A stretch of DNA of 64,000 bases from Chara braunii. Taxonomy: Eukaryota > Streptophyta > Charophyceae > Charales > Characeae. Below the pieces are notes generated by a model. It was given only the letters and a program-made list of their open reading frames with translations. It made no database searches and was not told the DNA's origin. Of the stretch, positions 1 through 9,857 are shown piece by piece; position 1 is the first letter of the stretch; each line of letters starts with the position of its first letter. The DNA is taken from contig BFEA01000083.1 in assembly GCA_003427395.1 (NCBI GenBank), positions 427,936-491,935 on the forward strand, written 5' to 3'. A program made the position numbers and the translations under genes.

Positions 1-57
<57 letters not shown>
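1..57. repeat. (GA)n microsatellite at window edge
   Basis: The first 57 bases are an uninterrupted GA dinucleotide run that is cut by the window start. Similar GA or CT runs recur inside LTRs further on (about 13580, 32803 and 46511), so this may be the edge of another LTR. Confidence 0.97.
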
Positions 58-61
<4 letters not shown>

Positions 62-460
62 TGGTGGTTACCCACCTGGCAACTTAATGAGCTGACACCA
101 CGCTCGCGCTGCTTTTTCGGCTCCTTTACGATGACTGTTGTGCCCTGGCTATGGGTGGACGACGACGCCTTCGACTGCTGCTGCTGCACAGGAGACGTGG
201 GGCCAACCATGCGACGGGCAAGCACGGCGGGCGCAAAGGGCACAATGCTGGACAACCGGGGTCTATCAGCATTCCGAATTCAAAACTTCAAAAAGAAACT
301 AACTTCAGCTGCCCCCCTTTTTTTTCCCCGAGGCCCCGCGCGACCTCGAATTGGTGTTTTTTTTTTTTTTTGTGGTTTGTGATGTGACATCCCACCCGGG
401 CCCAGGACACCCCTTGGCAACTTTTTTTTTTTTCCGTTGACCCCTGATTTTTGGGGTGCG

Positions 461-520
461 GTGCATGGTGCGGCGCATGTGCGAGGTGCAGTGCATGGTG
501 CGGCGCATGTGCGAGGTGCA
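461..520. repeat. 30-bp tandem repeat, two perfect copies
   Basis: The 30-bp unit at 461-490 is repeated exactly at 491-520 and partly again after that. The surrounding 58-690 stretch holds poly-T runs and short chance reading frames only, and I see no gene in it. Confidence 0.9.
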
Positions 521-690
521 GTGCATGTGGATGCGCCGCAAGTATGCTAATTGGGGCCGACCGTCATCTAAAGGGGCGCTCTGCCATTCATTGTATTATC
601 GCGCGCTCTGTTGTTTCATCGAGGGTTTTTGTCGTTTGACGTTGTAGTCTTTTGCCTTTTTTGACTCTTTGTCACAGGGAATGGGAATAA

Positions 691-1012
691 TTCTCGTAGA
701 TTTGTTTGATCTCTTGAACCGCTAGCTTTATTGTGTTTGCAAGAGAGGGTTCCAATCCCTAACTCACCCCTAACTCCTTGATGTACCATGCCATAGTCCA
801 GAGGACGTGTGGATAGTCCTCCTGCATCATGTCCGCGTTTAAAAGACCGGGAGTAATCTAGGGTCAATCTTTTAGATAGCTCCGATGTATTCGTTGGGAC
901 CAGGATGTGCTGGGAGACGGTCCCAGAGTCCTATGTACACTTGTTGGAACTTACTCATGAGGAGAGTTTTTTCTTTTTTTTTGTTCTGGTACTGTGGCCC
1001 AATGGACCATTG
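691..1012. repeat. Long direct repeat, copy 1 of 2
   Basis: About 322 bp are repeated almost identically at 2182-2503, in the same orientation and 1,491 bp apart. Both copies run from a TTCTCGTAGATTTG start to a GGCCCAATGGACCATG end. The sequence on either side differs. No coding potential is seen, and it is not clear whether the pair are terminal repeats of one element or a segmental duplication. Confidence 0.85.
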
Positions 1013-2181
1013 CATGGGTCCTGGGGACCATCTCACGCAGATGTGTACATGTCATGCATCATCTTCACACGCAGTGATCAATAGTCTCAACCATAGACAA
1101 AGGTAGAGAAGAAGAGGACCGAGTTTCACAGCTTATATTATCAGTAATATGATTACAAAATGTTTCAAAGTTCCCCTGAGTCCAGCGCTCATCAGCGCAA
1201 CACAAATCTCTGTTCAACTCATCAATATGACTTCCAAGGCATCAGCGCTACCCCTGCAGATTGTCTCCCAGTCATCAATATGGTCACAACTCATCGGCGC
1301 CACCTCTGCAGTTCACAACCAACTCAGGTAAGTGTCTCCCATAGCCAAACCTTGAATGAACACTNTATATCTCAGTCCCTTCCTCTTACGATGCATACAC
1401 ATTCTCTACTCACGAGGATCTACTCTGAATACTACTCATAGCTACACACTAACCCTCTACTACTAATGCTAACTCGCTGGGCAGCTATGGCTGCGTCATG
1501 TCCAGCGTACAGTCTTCTTCCTCCATTCAGCGCATCTTCATCCTCCAGTGCTGCTCCTCCTGACTCAACGCACAAGTGCACCAGCACTTCCACGCATTCA
1601 AGCCAGTGGAGATCTGGCGAGGAATGAGGCAGGCAGCTTTCTTTATAGTGCTGACTACTCCTCGCTGGGTCTGCATTGGCTCAATTCAGCCTTCCCTTTG
1701 TCCCAGACCCTGCATTGCATGTGTCCCAGTAGAGTCCCAATGAAGTTCAGCTGCTGCTGAGGCCTCTCGGCCTGTATTTGGACTTGAAAGTCTGAATTTA
1801 GACTGACTCCTTGACTTAGACCAGAACTGGGACTGTGCCTATTGACTTTACTTTCGGACAGGCACAACTCTCAACGAACAGACACATTTACTGCTTGAAC
1901 AGACACTTTCATTTGCACGAACTGGTACACTGCCTGCACGTACAGACACACTCTTACCCGAACAGACATGACATACACATCTCCTGGTGAACAGGTAAGT
2001 CTTTTGACAATGCCCTTTGCCTTAGATTTAGATGTGCCTGTTGATAGAGAACTTAACCTTTGACCTGCTTTCACGTTTCTGAGCCGTGGCGAGATACCTT
2101 TTCACAATGCTTTACTTTTTCAAGGCCCGTGCTGCTTTATTTTTACAAGGCCTGAGGCCTATATCGGGTAAAGGCCCCTTG
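1013..2181. other. Non-coding interval between the two direct repeats
   Basis: No gene is recognised here. The stretch carries two perfect CAGGTAAG splice-donor-like octamers (1325 and 1992) and a run of short related phrases such as CTCATCAATATG and GAACAGACAC. It looks like LTR or leader sequence of a retroelement whose coding part is absent. Confidence 0.5.
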
Positions 2182-2503
2182 TTCTCGTAGATTTGTTTGA
2201 TCTCTTGAACCGCTAGCTTTATTGTGTTTGTAAGAGAGCGTTCCAATCCCTAACTCACCCCTAACTCCTTGATGTACCATGCCATAGTCCAGAGGACGTG
2301 TGGATAGTGCTCCAGCATCATGTCCGCGTTTAAAAGACCGGGACTAATCTAGGGTCAATCTTTTAGATCGCTCCGATGTATTCGTTGGGACCAGGATGTG
2401 CTGGGAGACGGTCCCAGCGTCCTATGTACACTTGTTGGAATTTACTCATGAGGAGAGTTTTTTCTTTTTTTTTGTTTTGGTACTGTGGCCCAATGGACCA
2501 TGG
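2182..2503. repeat. Long direct repeat, copy 2 of 2
   Basis: This is the second copy of the block at 691-1012, with only scattered substitutions. After it the sequence diverges at once and runs into the hAT-like element that starts at 2643. Confidence 0.85.
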
Positions 2504-2642
2504 ATCTGATATTAAAGTATTCAGAAGAGATGCTACATTTTATCTGTTTTTAGTGGAAAGGACGAGAAAGGTATCAGGTGGAGAAGTTCATTTGGGGGGC
2601 AAAGGGGTAGAGAGTCTCGTTTGGGGGGCAAAGGGGTAAAAT

Positions 2643-3495
2643 CATGGTTGGCCCGGACCCGGACATCCAGACACCGGACACCAGGCCCGGACCCCTGTCT
2701 GGATTAATCCGGACGTCCGGTAAACCGGACATCGATCCGACCAACCAGACATACGGACCCGGACAGTCCGGTTATGAAAGAACATGTCCGGATGTCCGGA
2801 TTAAAAAAAGAAAAAAGAAAAAAAAAAGAGCTACTGTAGTTGTGTAACATGTGTTATCCGACTTATCTTGAACACACTCACATACACACACAGTGCCGTC
2901 CACACACACAGCTGCAAGAACAATGGAAGGGGTACCCCAAGGACAACCGAAAACTGTCTAATTATAAAATTGCTTTTATATGTTGGATTGTGACTGTCTC
3001 ATCTCAAATGCTCTTGTTCTCTGCAATACAACAAAGACTGCTTTGATTCTGAATCTATTCATCTGGGTGGAATTGGGGCTGTTGGGGGGGAAATCACATG
3101 CACACACACACACACACACACACACNACGACAAAGACTGCTTTGATTCTGAATCTATTCATCTGGGTGGAATTGGGGCTGTTGGGGGGGAAATCACATGC
3201 ACACACACACACACACACACAGACCACCAGTTCTGCTTGGCCTGCTGAGGCTCACCCAAGATTGCAAGTACAGGCCCTTCAGGGCCGGTCCGGTTGGCCC
3301 AACGGTCCACCAAAAACTGCACCAACAATTTTTGTGGGTCCACCAGGCACTGGAAAATTCCCTGGGGACCCCATTTTTTTTTGTTGAATTTTCTCAAAAT
3401 GGGGCCCAACCGGGACACCTCAAACCGGACACCGGATCCGGACATCCAGACCGGACCGTCTGGATCCCGATCCGGACGTCCGGTTGACAACCATG
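2643..3495. mobile_element. Complete non-autonomous hAT-like DNA transposon
   Basis: The element begins CATGGTTG and ends CAACCATG, an 8-bp perfect terminal inverted repeat. It is bounded by a perfect 8-bp direct repeat, GGTAAAAT, at 2635-2642 and 3496-3503. An 8-bp target duplication with CA...TG termini is typical of hAT transposons. Both subterminal regions are packed with CCGGAC and GTCCGG hexamers (roughly a dozen on the left and seven on the right), the arrangement expected for transposase binding sites. The interior holds no transposase, only a duplicated CA-repeat segment around a single N. It would need an autonomous partner to move. Confidence 0.8.
3029..3221. repeat. Duplicated segment around a single N (probable assembly artefact)
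   Basis: About 96 bp ending in a (CA)n run are present on both sides of the single N at 3126. Two near-identical copies butted at one N is what an unresolved contig overlap looks like. The true sequence probably has one copy, which would shorten the hAT-like element by about 96 bp. Confidence 0.75.
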
Positions 3496-3813
3496 GGTAA
3501 AATATATATATATTTTTCAAGTAAAGAGGTTTAGAGAATGTACACTTTTACTGTCGTGATTAGGTAAGGTTCTTTGTATATTAAATATTATTAATAGTTT
3601 TTTACTGACAAAAAAAAAGACAATAGTATTACATATTTGGAACGATACAGATAAAATTGCCATGGCCCCTCCCCCCCAAAAAAGGATATGTGTGGGGCAT
3701 AATGGTATGTATTAATTGATGATGGACCTCTATTTCTGTGAGCTCTATTTTTTTTCCCTTTCTCTTTACGTTCTTGTACACATGCAAAAAAAAAAAAAAA
3801 AACTCGAACCCTC

Positions 3814-4063
3814 GATCTCAATCAATAGGCGAAGTTTGAAATCATTCGAACAGGCATCGGTATGTACATTCGGCTAACGGAATACTGTCTTCCCTTCCCC
3901 CCACCGTCCTGTGCTTCTTCCTACCGTCTTTCCCCAAAGATCTCAATCAGTAAGCAAAGTTTGAAATCATTTGAACAGGCATGGGTCTGCACCTTTCGGC
4001 TAACGGAATACCGTCTTCCCTTTCCCCCACCGTCCTGTGTATCCTCCTACTATCTTGCCCCTA
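3814..4063. repeat. 125-bp tandem duplication
   Basis: The unit at 3814-3938 is repeated at 3939-4063 with about a dozen changes. It includes the phrases AAGTTTGAAATCATT and CTTTCGGCTAACGGAATAC. It lies just upstream of the PGP synthase exon, in what would be the preceding intron. No coding function is apparent. Confidence 0.85.
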
Positions 4064-4234
4064 ACACAACGCACCATTTTGGCTGAAACTGACCGGAAAG
4101 ATAGCATGTGTACATTCGTTATCAGGGTGCATTATGTTCGGGCGAAGACGGTAGCTGTTGCCATCGGTCGCTCTGTAAAAAAAGAAAAGGGGAGAAATTG
4201 GCTGCTAGGGTTTTCTTATCCCTTGATTCTGCAG

Positions 4235-4332
4235 TGTACTTTGTGCAGGAGCCTTGGGCAGCTGCTGCAGGAGCAATCATCTTCCTCGCCGCCTCTGTGA
4301 CGGATTGGCTTGATGGATTTTTGGCACGAAAG
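4235..4332 (+). CDS. PGPS: Phosphatidylglycerophosphate synthase, internal exon (N-half of active site)
   Basis: PGP synthase joins CDP-diacylglycerol and glycerol-3-phosphate, the committed step to phosphatidylglycerol and cardiolipin in plastids and mitochondria. This 98-nt exon encodes 32 residues: an aromatic, alanine-rich membrane segment, then TDWLDGFLARK, the first half of the CDP-alcohol phosphatidyltransferase signature DGx2ARx8Gx3Dx3D. It is bounded by an acceptor with a pyrimidine tract (CCCTTGATTCTGCAG, ending at 4234) and a donor AAG|GTGATT at 4333. The exon at 43318 supplies the rest of the signature in phase 0. The family assignment rests on TDWLDG-x-LARK plus AFGAFLDPVADK, which fit plant PGP synthase better than cardiolipin synthase. 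The acceptor is my choice of several possible AGs; the other exons are not recognised in this window. Confidence 0.85.
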
Positions 4333-4716
4333 GTGATTTTTTCCCAGATCTGTTTTTTCTATCCTTTTCTAGGAACTTTTTTTTTTTTTTTTTTTTTTAA
4401 TTGTGATCCGATGGGACCACAACTTGATCTTAGTGAAAAGGCCAAGAAGAGTATATGTATTCTCTATTTTCTCTTCTATTTCCGTAATATGACTATGTCT
4501 TCTCTAAGCTCCAATCTCTAGTATATATTATAATAATAGTCATATTAAAGGAAGAGGCAAAGGCTCCTAACGGCGGCACAAATTTATTTTGGAAAATATG
4601 GTATTAAAAGTTGTGAAGCAGGTCGCATATCATATCTAAAGCTTTGAGTGATAAGTTTTCAAACGCGCATGTACATGAAAAATGTGCTTCCAATTGGTTT
4701 TAAAACCTCCAATTAC

Positions 4717-5752
4717 AAGGAATATGAGTGGGAACGATATACAGAAAACCAAGTTGCGAAATCACACAATTGTCCAAGTTGTCGTGTACAAGCAGAGAGC
4801 ACAAATGCACCAAATAAGAGCAATACAATGAAGTAATGAGCCAATGTTCAAGCCCTCAGGCCACACCAACACAGTATCCAAAGTCGCTCCTCTCTGTCTA
4901 GCGCCCAGCGCCCAGCCTACACTAGACTATTCTACCCACATCAGCATTCTCACAACAGGCTCACTTCGACTCTCGAACACCAATGTATATGATGTCAACA
5001 GCATAGCCGACTTCTTCCATGTACCAGGTACGTACCTCGCTTCCCCTCATCAGACCCTGTCCACCCACACTCGCCTCCTTCCTGAAGACCACCGATCGCC
5101 CTCGTACCCCATAGCGCCCTGCAGCCCGACTATGGATATTTCGCTCCGCTGCCCAGCAGCGCCCCTCTTCACCACAGAGGCGCCCGCATGCGCTCTGGGC
5201 TCAGTGCAGCACACAGCCTCTAGCGCAGCAGCGTGACTGCATTGCCTGTGTGGGCCAGAATACCCCTGCCCTTGCTGCCATCCTTCCTATATGGAAGTGG
5301 AAGCCCTTTACAGTTGGGCAGGGACTGAGTCTCCAGACTTGGGCCGTTTGTTGCATTTGCACGGGATCCGGGGTAGGTATGTCGACAGTGCTGCCTTTGT
5401 GTAGGCCTGTGGCCACTTCGTGATGTATCGGCCCTGCATTGTGTATGTGGCCAGGTGCAACTGCCAAGGCCTGGGCCAACTGTATGACGCAGCTTAGTGA
5501 GGCTCACACGTCCACTCAACAGACTGGCGGGTTGCAACAGCCTGAGTACCCACATATGAAAATGTTGAAGTTTGGCCAACAGACTGGCGGGTTGCAACAG
5601 CCTGAGTACCCACATATGAAAATGTTGAAGTTTGGCCTCTGATGAAATATTCAGGCCCGCCTTCACTTAGGGCGGGCACTTGGCTGGCTGGGGGCCTCTG
5701 CCCAGAACATGTGTATGTCTGATAGGGGCCCCGTGAGGGCTCGTTCCTCGCA
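4717..5752. repeat. F1 dispersed repeat, copy a
   Basis: F1 is a roughly 1-kb non-coding repeat found four times in this window (here, 16641, 31850 and 61521). Shared landmarks are CAAGGAATATGAGTGGGAACG near the left end, a TCAAGCCC...CACACCAACA block, AGCGCCCAGCG phrases, and a hairpin CCCGCC-TTCACTTA-GGGCGGG near the right end. Here it abuts the 3' end of a minus-strand gypsy pol, with a purine-rich tract between them on the minus strand, so it may be that element's LTR. The copy at 61521 has an 8-bp flanking duplication instead, so its class is left open. Confidence 0.6.
5518..5637. repeat. Perfect 60-bp tandem duplication inside F1a
   Basis: The 60 bp at 5518-5577 are repeated exactly at 5578-5637. 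The absence of any mismatch suggests a very recent event or an assembly error. Confidence 0.9.
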
Positions 5753-5810
5753 TTCCATCCCCCTTAGCTTCGAAAGTCCGCTGAGATGCTTCATTCTGGT
5801 GCCTTCCCCT

Positions 5811-6262
5811 TCAGTTTCCTCTCATACTCTGCCACAATCTGAGGAGCTGTCTTGACAAGTTCCTCCCTTGTAAACCATCGATCTTCCTTAGGATTCGTAT
5901 GATGCTGAACCGTACTCTGTATTCTCTCACAGGTTTAGGTGGTCTACCCCAGCCAGCTGGCTTGGGAACAGGCATGTCTCTGTCCTCCAGGATATCATCG
6001 ACGTCCACGTGACCATCCATGGTTGGGGGCAGCATAGATCTCCTTGATGGGAACTGTTCTGTCTCAGCGAAAGGTGCGAGCTTTGAGGCCTGAAACACAG
6101 GATAAGTGTGTTGGTGACCAGGGATACGAATTACGTATGAGGGACCATCCAAATCACTACCCACAATGTCTAAGACTTCCCAGGGACCGAAATACTGAGG
6201 CATTAGTTTTCTAGAGATGCCGAATTCCCGTCCCAACTCATCTAGCCTTGACCCGGACACGG
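5811..6262 (-). pseudogene. Gypsy A integrase C-terminal region
   Basis: The minus-strand frame carries the conserved integrase tail: KLMPQYFGPWEVLDIVG, then a SYVIRIP segment and YPVFQASKLAPF. A linker follows and then a chromodomain-like end, YRVRF, whose final part is frameshifted relative to family members. This region helps choose the insertion site. The upstream end is cut by the AT-rich insertion at 6263, so the annotated start of the frame there is not real. Confidence 0.8.
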
Positions 6263-6413
6263 TTATTGTGATTGACAATGAAGATCTTATTTCATTCATT
6301 AAATTAGAATACAGCGTTTATTTTCTTTATATTCATTTCATTCCCATTATATGAAATTATTCAATCAAATATGATCTATAATTCTGTATTCTAAGTTTAT
6401 TATTCCAAGAACG
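6263..6413. other. 151-bp AT-rich insertion in gypsy A pol
   Basis: A second copy of the surrounding pol sequence lies at 6920-6950 and lacks this segment, reading CACGGTCCCC straight through. The inserted sequence is strongly AT-rich and unlike its neighbours. The flanks CACGG and ACG allow a 3-4 bp target duplication. No clear terminal inverted repeat is seen. It could be a tiny MITE, an organelle fragment or an intron-like insert. Confidence 0.65.
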
Positions 6414-6880
6414 TCCCCTGCCTGGAATGTGGACTGTCGACGATGTTTGTTCTCAGAAGCAATCATGGCTTCCTGAGATTTCCTCATGTGTTTGACAGTC
6501 TGCTGCAACAATTTCTCATACTGGACACCAAATTCAATGGTTCCAGGAGTTCCAGCAGTTCGGTTTTCAGGCAGGGGGAAGTCTAGAGCAGATCTAGGCT
6601 TCCATCGCAGATGCAGCTGATTAGGACTGATGTCGGTGGTGCTGTGTACAGCGTTGTTGTACAGACTGGTGATGAGAGGTAGTTTCTCATCCCAGTCATC
6701 CTGGCTGGGCTTGATATAGTGCCTCAGCAGATGCTGCACCACACGGTTCAGCGACCTTCTTCCACATTTCACTGGTAAACCGGATATCTGTATCACTAAC
6801 AATGGTCTTTGGCAGTCCAAAGTCACTCACCCAGTTGTCCATGAACAACTTAATGACGTGCTCAGTCCTGGCAGTCTCCG
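6414..6880 (-). pseudogene. Gypsy A integrase segment, duplicated copy
   Basis: This segment matches 6945-7300 at an offset of about 532 bp and encodes the same part of integrase (SQDDWDEKLPL, then HSTTDISPNQLHL, then ESxENKHRRQSTFQ). It includes the SDFGLPKTIVSDTDIRF piece with the second catalytic aspartate, which the other copy has lost. It is a tandem duplication within pol and has several frame breaks. Confidence 0.8.
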
Positions 6881-7694
6881 GCATGGCGGTTATGTCGAAT
6901 TCCCGTCCCAACTCACTAGCCTCGACCCAGACACGGTCCCCTACCTGGAATGTGGACTGTCGACGATGCTTGTTCTCAAAAGCAATCATGGCTTCCTGAG
7001 ATTTCCTCATGTGTTTGACAGTCTGCTGCAACAATTTCTCATACCGGACATCGAATTCAATGGTTCCAGGAGTTGCAGCAGTTCGGTTTTGAGGGAGGAT
7101 GAAGTCTACAGCAGATCCAGGCTTCCATCCCAGATGCAGCTGATTAGGACTAACGCCCGTGGTGCTATGTACAACGTTGTTGTACAGACTGGCGATGAGA
7201 GGTGGTTTCTCATCCCAGTCATCCTGGCTGGGCTTGATATAGTGCCTCAGCGGATGCTGCACCACACGGTTCAGCGACCTTCTTCCACATTTCACTGGTA
7301 AGACGGACATCTCTATCACTACCCAATTGTCCGTGAACAACTTGATAACTTGCTCAGTCCTGGCCGTCTCCAGCATGGCGATTAGTCTAGCGTACTTGGT
7401 GAACCTATCAACTATGACGAAGATATGCCTTTTTCCACTCTTGCTGGTCACGAGGGTATCCATGAAATCCATGGAAACACTCTGTCCCGGACCGGTAGGA
7501 ATGGGTAAAGGCTTCAATAACCCAACTCGAGTCCACGACTTGTCTCGCTGACAAATTTGACAAGTCTGCACATATTTCTTTGGATCGTAAAGCATGTTAG
7601 GCCACCAGAATCGCTGTACTAAGTTAACAGAAGTCTTCTTGTAGCCGAAATGTCCCGTTGCGTCATGGCACTCACCTAAAAATAAACTACCCAA
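6881..7694 (-). pseudogene. Gypsy A integrase, zinc-binding domain and core
   Basis: The frame opens with the HHCC zinc-binding module (HDATGHFG ... CQICQRD) and continues into the catalytic core. The first aspartate is present in SVSMDFMDTL and is followed by IVDRFTKYARL. After FTDNW the frame skips straight to SVLPVKCG, so the segment with the second catalytic aspartate has been deleted here; it survives in the duplicated copy. Retroviral-type integrases insert the cDNA into the chromosome. This one is broken. Confidence 0.85.
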
Positions 7695-7878
7695 AATTTC
7701 TCTAGATGGGACAACTAACCTTTTGAATCCTGCTAAGCAAGAGCAACCAATCCACCATCACAAACTTATTTGTTGTGGCCTTGTCCTGGCCCTCGAGTTT
7801 GCGAATGATGTCCATCATGACAGGGTTTTCCTTGCAGGCTTCCACCAAGGATCGAGTGAAATCGTGAGATAAGCCGAA
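7695..7878 (-). pseudogene. Gypsy A linker between RNase H and integrase
   Basis: The minus strand can be followed as degraded pol sequence (LVEACKENPVMMDIIRKLEG, then FVMVDWLLLL) with stops. This corresponds to the variable linker that follows RNase H in gypsy polyproteins. Confidence 0.6.
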
Positions 7879-8660
7879 CTAAGTAATCAGCGCACCTAGG
7901 TAGTCTGCCCTACAAAACAATGGATCCACAACCTTGTTATGCTCTCCTTTCACGTAATCTAGCTTGAAGTCATACTGATCTAAGACTTCAATCCAGCGTT
8001 TGAGTGTGTCATAGAGAGCAGGTTGGGTCTTGATACAATTGAGTGTCCGATGGTCATTCCTCAAATAAAAGAACCGACTCAACAGATAGTGTTTCCAGTT
8101 GACAAGTACATTGTAGAGGGCGTAGAGTTCCCTTTCATCGGTGGACTTCGCCAACTTCTTCGATGGCATCGTTTTGCTCATGTACTCGGTCGTCCTTAAC
8201 TTCTTCCCTTTCTGTCGAGCCAACCTGCGACAATGTTGTACTGGCTTGCGTCAGTGGTCACTACAAATGACTGTTGAGGATCGTGGACCATAAGAACCTC
8301 ATGATGTGTAAGGGCATGCTTCAGTCTCTTGAAAGCAGCCTCACATATGTCTGTCCATTCCCATGGAGTGTCAAGGCGCTCAGTCAAGGGTGATGCGATC
8401 GTACTATTATTTTGTACAAAATTGCGGTAATAACCACACATCTTGAAGAAAGATCTGACCTCAGTCACAAAGAGGGGTCATGGCCAATCCTTAATGCTAG
8501 CCTCCTTCGCATCTTCAAGCTAATTCCCTCCGCGAATTCTTCATGACCCAAGTACAAGATTTTAGTGCGACCAAATTCACATTTCTCTAAATGTGATAAC
8601 CCGTCCAAACACGGACTGAAACACACAGCTGATTTCTGAGTTTTGCTCATAGACTGAATG
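7879..8660 (-). pseudogene. Gypsy A reverse transcriptase thumb and RNase H
   Basis: Two overlapping minus-strand frames give RT thumb sequence (LEKCEFGRTKILYLGHE, then EVRSFFKMCGYYRNFV) and RNase H (FVVTTDASQYNI, then KKLAKSTDERELYALYNVLVNWKHYL, then RNDHRTLN). The RNase H acidic residues in TTDAS, DERELYAL and NDHRTL can be seen. Between GWLDRKG and the next frame there is a frameshift. The RT palm with the catalytic aspartates lies beyond the truncation at 8660 and is absent. Confidence 0.85.
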
Positions 8661-9846
8661 CCCTACTGAGTCCCCCGCCTGCTAAGTTTGTGTGTGTGTG
8701 TGCTTGCTGGACTGCATGTCTGTCTGAGTGCTGGTTGGCTTGCGTGTGTGACCATGCCTGTCTGAGTGCTGGTTGGTATGAGTGTGTGTGTGTGTGGCCC
8801 GCTAGGGCACTTGTTCGTTCGTTGGGCCCTCAGGGCCGGTACTTGCCTGTGGCCGTGGCTTCGAAGGGCTGCAGCAGGGAAAAATCACTCAAGTAGCGGG
8901 TAGGCCGGTACCGCACCCGGCAGGGGGGTAAATATGCAGGTACCGGAGGCCGAGCAGAAGAAGACAAAAGTGGCATTTCTGGAGGCCGGTAGTGTAGGCT
9001 AGGTCTAGCGGGTACCAGTCTGAGTCTAGGGCCTGTAGGGGCAATATCAGAGTCTGCAATGATGTTCTCTCCAAAAGGAGGAAGAGGTACCGGTTGCTTG
9101 GGAAGGCCAGCGGCCTGGAAGTCACCGTCCAAGAGGCAAAGCAGGCCGACATATCTTCCGGTCGGGCGGAAGACCCGACCTCTTTTTCGGTGTGCAAGTT
9201 TGGCGACACACTGGTGGAGCGCTGGAGGGAGCAGCGCTGGGTTGGAGCTGCGCTGCTGGGGAGGAAGAAGAAGGACTAGAGGGAGGAAGAAGGAGGAAGG
9301 AAGGAGGAAGGGGGAGGAGCGCCAGGGGTACTTACCTGGCTATGGTGGCAGCCATCTTCATCACCTTGGTGGGCGCTGCTGCAAGGAGTCCCCAGCCGGG
9401 GGAGCTACACCAAGGAGCTTCAAGGCAAGGCTGGGCATGGCGGCCTGAGCTGGAGCAGCCATAGCTGCTCTGGGTTGTCCTTTGGACGTCGGTGCAAGGC
9501 CTAGTAGTCCGCCATAGCCTCGGCCTATGTGTGTGAAGAGTGGAGGAGGCAGCCATGGCTATGGTGGACCTTGAGTGATACCTGCAGTAGAAAAGGGACT
9601 CGGACATGATTCTGGACCAGTCATTCAACATTGTATTATTATTTCTTGTATGAATAAGAGAAGGGGGAGATAAGGAGGAGGAGATTGTTGGGGGAAGAAG
9701 AAGAGCCTTGTCATTGTCTTTGCTGGTGTACATCTTCTTCTTCTTCTTCTTCTTCTCTCTCCTCTCTCTCCTCTCAAGTTCATTCATTTCTTTCTGCAAT
9801 TGGATGGCATTGTACTTTCCAGTGGATGTGTATCTCGAAAACACAT
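8661..9846 (+). mobile_element. Probable LTR of gypsy element B (left edge undefined)
   Basis: This non-coding stretch ends in AAAACACAT right before a tRNA-Met-type primer binding site, so its right part should be a 5' LTR. It contains GT-rich repeats (8690-8800), several GCCATAGC/GGCTATGG octamers, a (CTT)n run and an antisense splice-donor-like CTTACCTG at 9331. I cannot place the left boundary; no second copy of this LTR is present. Confidence 0.45.
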
Positions 9847-9857
9847 TGGTATCAGAG
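9847..9857 (+). promoter_or_regulatory. Primer binding site of gypsy element B
   Basis: TGGTATCAGAG is complementary to the 3' end of plant initiator tRNA-Met, the usual primer for plant LTR retrotransposons. It lies directly after the presumed LTR end and about 1.3 kb upstream of a gag frame on the same strand. Confidence 0.75.

Larger units (their letters stand above)
5753..8660 (-). mobile_element. Ty3/gypsy retrotransposon A, 5'-truncated pol (minus strand)
   Basis: Read on the minus strand the order is RT thumb, RNase H, spacer, zinc-binding H2C2, integrase core and C-terminal tail, which is the Ty3/gypsy order. The RT palm, protease and gag are missing because the element stops at about 8660, where unrelated GT-rich sequence begins. 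It is broken by stops, an internal tandem duplication and a small AT-rich insertion, so it cannot be active. A purine-rich stretch just past the pol stop (minus strand AAGGGGGATGGAATG, 5753-5770) is a candidate polypurine tract. Confidence 0.85.

Noticed and set aside
9332-9844. 170-codon minus-strand frame
   Set aside because: It spans a (CTT)n run giving poly-lysine and lies in the presumed LTR of element B.
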